Assembly (NCBI GenBank): GCA_014155875.1
Contig: JACEFZ010011717.1
Span: 62,001 to 126,000 of the forward strand
Direction of reading: 5' to 3'
Length of the DNA stretch: 64,000 bases
Source of the DNA: Cepaea nemoralis
Taxonomy: Eukaryota > Mollusca > Gastropoda > Stylommatophora > Helicidae
The position numbers were made by a program, and so were the translations under genes. The notes below the pieces were generated by a model, which had not been told where the DNA came from, made no database searches, and saw only the letters and a program-made list of their open reading frames with translations. Shown piece after piece: positions 62,145-64,000 of the stretch; position 1 is the stretch's first letter, and every line of letters starts with the position of its first letter.

Positions 62145-64000
62145 TGAAATATGTCTATAACTGCAGTGCTGTCTCTTGTATGAAATGAACTGTCTTTTTC
62201 AGTTCACACAGTGGCCCATAGAGTTTATCTTCCACTGTCGACTCTCTAGGCCAGAAGGTTTGCCTAGATATGTTATATTTTGGGCAGTCTTGGAGTATGT
62301 GCTCTGCTGTCTGCGACGCCAATCCACATGTACACATGGCTGTTTCACCAGTCTTGAAATTTGTATACATGTGGTTGCGTAATCTATTGTGCCCTGTTCT
62401 GAGGCGCAGAATAATGACTTGTTCTGGTCTATCCATAACGTGGTAGTCATCTTGAGCAGGTTTTGGTGGCTTTCTGACTGATTTGATCATTCTTTTCTTT
62501 TGGTGGTATGTTACAGGCACATCAGGCTGTTCTTCTTTGGCTCCTTCCTTAGCCAATTGATCGGCTCTGTCGTTTCCCGGGTACTCCACAGTGGGATGGT
62601 ATCCACTGTATGGTGACCTTATGCTGACTGCTAAGTTCAGAAAGTAGTGTCCTTAGTACTGGCAATTTCCCAGACAGGAGCGCCTCGAGTACTGATTTTG
62701 CATCTGTCAATAGCACCACAGGTTGTGTACCATTGCTGGTATTTAGTAATTTCTCTGTTGCTATCTTGATTGCCTCAATTTCAGCATCGTAGTTATGGCA
62801 GTACTTTCCTGTCGGTACTCTAGCTGTGTCCCTGGTATTATTTGGGTATTCTATGTACACTCCCGCTCCTCCATTTCGAACAGCATTTTGTGCTGACCCA
62901 TCTGTGTAGACTCGGATCCAGAGGTCCTGTGGGTATTCTTCATCAAGGAAGCTGAGAGTGGCTGTTCTGCGCTGCACACTGTTCTGATCTTCCTTGTCAA
63001 ATATTCCTCTCACTTTTGTCTGGATTTGTAATGATAGTCTATGCTCATCTTTCCATGGAGTTCGCTCTGGAATAGTTGTTAGGGGGATACCAACTGTGGG
63101 CAGATCGGTGGTTTCTCTGCAGAGTCGTTTGGCCTGGTGGATAAAACTACTTCTTTTCAACCGCCCCATAGCTAGGTTTTCAAATCTGTTCTTCATAGGG
63201 TGGCCTGGCAAGCTGAGGAACTTTTCTGCTTGTATTAGCGTTTTCGTATCTCTGCGCTCACTCAGTGCTTGTGTCCTCCCCATCTTCTCCATTTCCATTA
63301 TACGGGTTGATCTCATCCCTCCTGTGGTGACTCTAAGTGCTTGATTTTGCACTTTGTCCAGCTCTTGTAGTGTGGTTTTTGCTGCCGAACACCATGCAGT
63401 TGACCCGTATTCCAGGTGTGGTCGTATGCTCTGTTGATAAACTTTGCTAAGTATTTTCCCACTGGCTCCCCATGTGGTTCCACTTAGCTTTCTCAGGATG
63501 GCTATTTTCCTTCTGGCTTTTGCTACTGCCTTGTTGATGTGCTTTCTCCATGTCAGCCTGCCATCAAATGTTACTCCAAGGTATGTTGGTTCTTTATCTT
63601 CTCGTAGGGGTGTTCCATTTATCTGGATGGTCCCTGCCTTTTGTTTTGGAGAGAGGGTAAATAGGGTGGTGCTGCACATGTCAGTGTTTATGCTGGCACA
63701 CGATCTATTTGCCCATGCAACAAATGTATCTACAGCTCTTTGTAGTAATCTGGTGGCCACTGATGCATGTTCATTTGTGCTCCATAGAACCAGGTCATCG
63801 GCATACATTGCGGCTTTAATTCCATGCGGTAGATTAGCAACGAGATCATTGATGAAGATTAGAAAGAGTGTGGGGGACAATACTCCGCCCTGGGGAACTC
63901 CGTGACGCAGTAGTACTTTCTTGCTCTTTAGTCCGTCTATCTGTACTCGGGCTCTTCTGTTGTGCAAGTATGCTTTCACCCATTTGTACATTCTTCCATT
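62145..64000 (-). mobile_element. LINE with reverse transcriptase and RNase H, cut by right edge
   Basis: From the right edge the minus strand reads WVKAYLHNRRARVQIDGLKS, GVPQGGVLSPTLFLIFINDL and AAMYADDLVLWST (catalytic YADD), then the thumb. RNase H follows with RVYTDGSAQNAVRNGGAGVY, DAEIEAIKIATEK and LLTDAKSVLEAL. A frameshift at about 62549-62590 separates these from the last RNase H block (GNDRADQLAKEGA) and the Cys-rich end CTCGLASQTAEHILQDCPKY. The family matches the fragment at 4840-5640. Apart from that frameshift the visible part is well preserved. Confidence 0.9.

Overview
The window looks like nuclear DNA of a mollusc, most likely a gastropod. It holds two intron-containing class A receptor genes of the type I associate with gastropod chemosensory receptors. 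Around them lie tRNA-derived SINEs, LINEs of several clades, a mariner, an LTR retroelement, many satellites and a complete Polinton/Maverick element. The taxon is inferred from receptor style and repeat content, not proven.

Host genes. Two paralogous receptor genes lie head-to-tail on the minus strand, each with three exons and the same intron phases (phase 1, then phase 0). Gene A has exons 32188-31924, 7089-6875 and 3378-2740 (372 aa). Gene B has exons 50469-50223, 45645-45431 and 39283-38639 (368 aa). Exon 2 is exactly 215 nt in both. Almost everything else in the window lies in their introns or between them.

Intron 1 of gene A is 24.8 kb. From right to left it holds the Polinton (17985-31869, 6-bp target duplication AATGTG), a flank, a 39-bp minisatellite (about 15693-17372), a dead mariner (about 14300-15610), and a Ty3/Gypsy-like LTR element (7262-13893) that landed in an (AT)n tract and has lost its reverse transcriptase. 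Intron 2 of gene A holds 5'-truncated LINEs.

The Polinton is the centrepiece. It has terminal inverted repeats of 0.6-0.8 kb with internal ~96-bp tandem repeats. A two-finger C2H2 gene follows a TATA/Inr promoter with AP-1- and CRE-like sites. A Bcl-2-like gene is divergent from a packed run of nine ORFs: packaging ATPase, a small basic protein, an unknown, integrase with chromodomain, a membrane protein, two penton-like paralogs, a pVI/pX-like protein, the major capsid protein and an adenain-like protease (the ATPase plus these nine). A 73-aa gene with its own TATA box and a broken paralog close the element. No protein-primed DNA polymerase B is visible anywhere between the termini, which is unusual for this class.

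Regions 32.2-38.6, 39.3-50.2 and 50.5-64 kb are repeat-dense. They contain I/Nimb-like LINEs nested in other LINEs with clear target duplications, RTE- and CR1-like LINEs, a 1.65-kb non-coding retroposed element, SINEs with target duplications, a 5' 18S rRNA fragment with probable 5' ETS, a 0.4-kb (TTC)n tract and a degenerate 36-bp array. The right edge is inside another LINE and the left edge is inside a gag-like gene.
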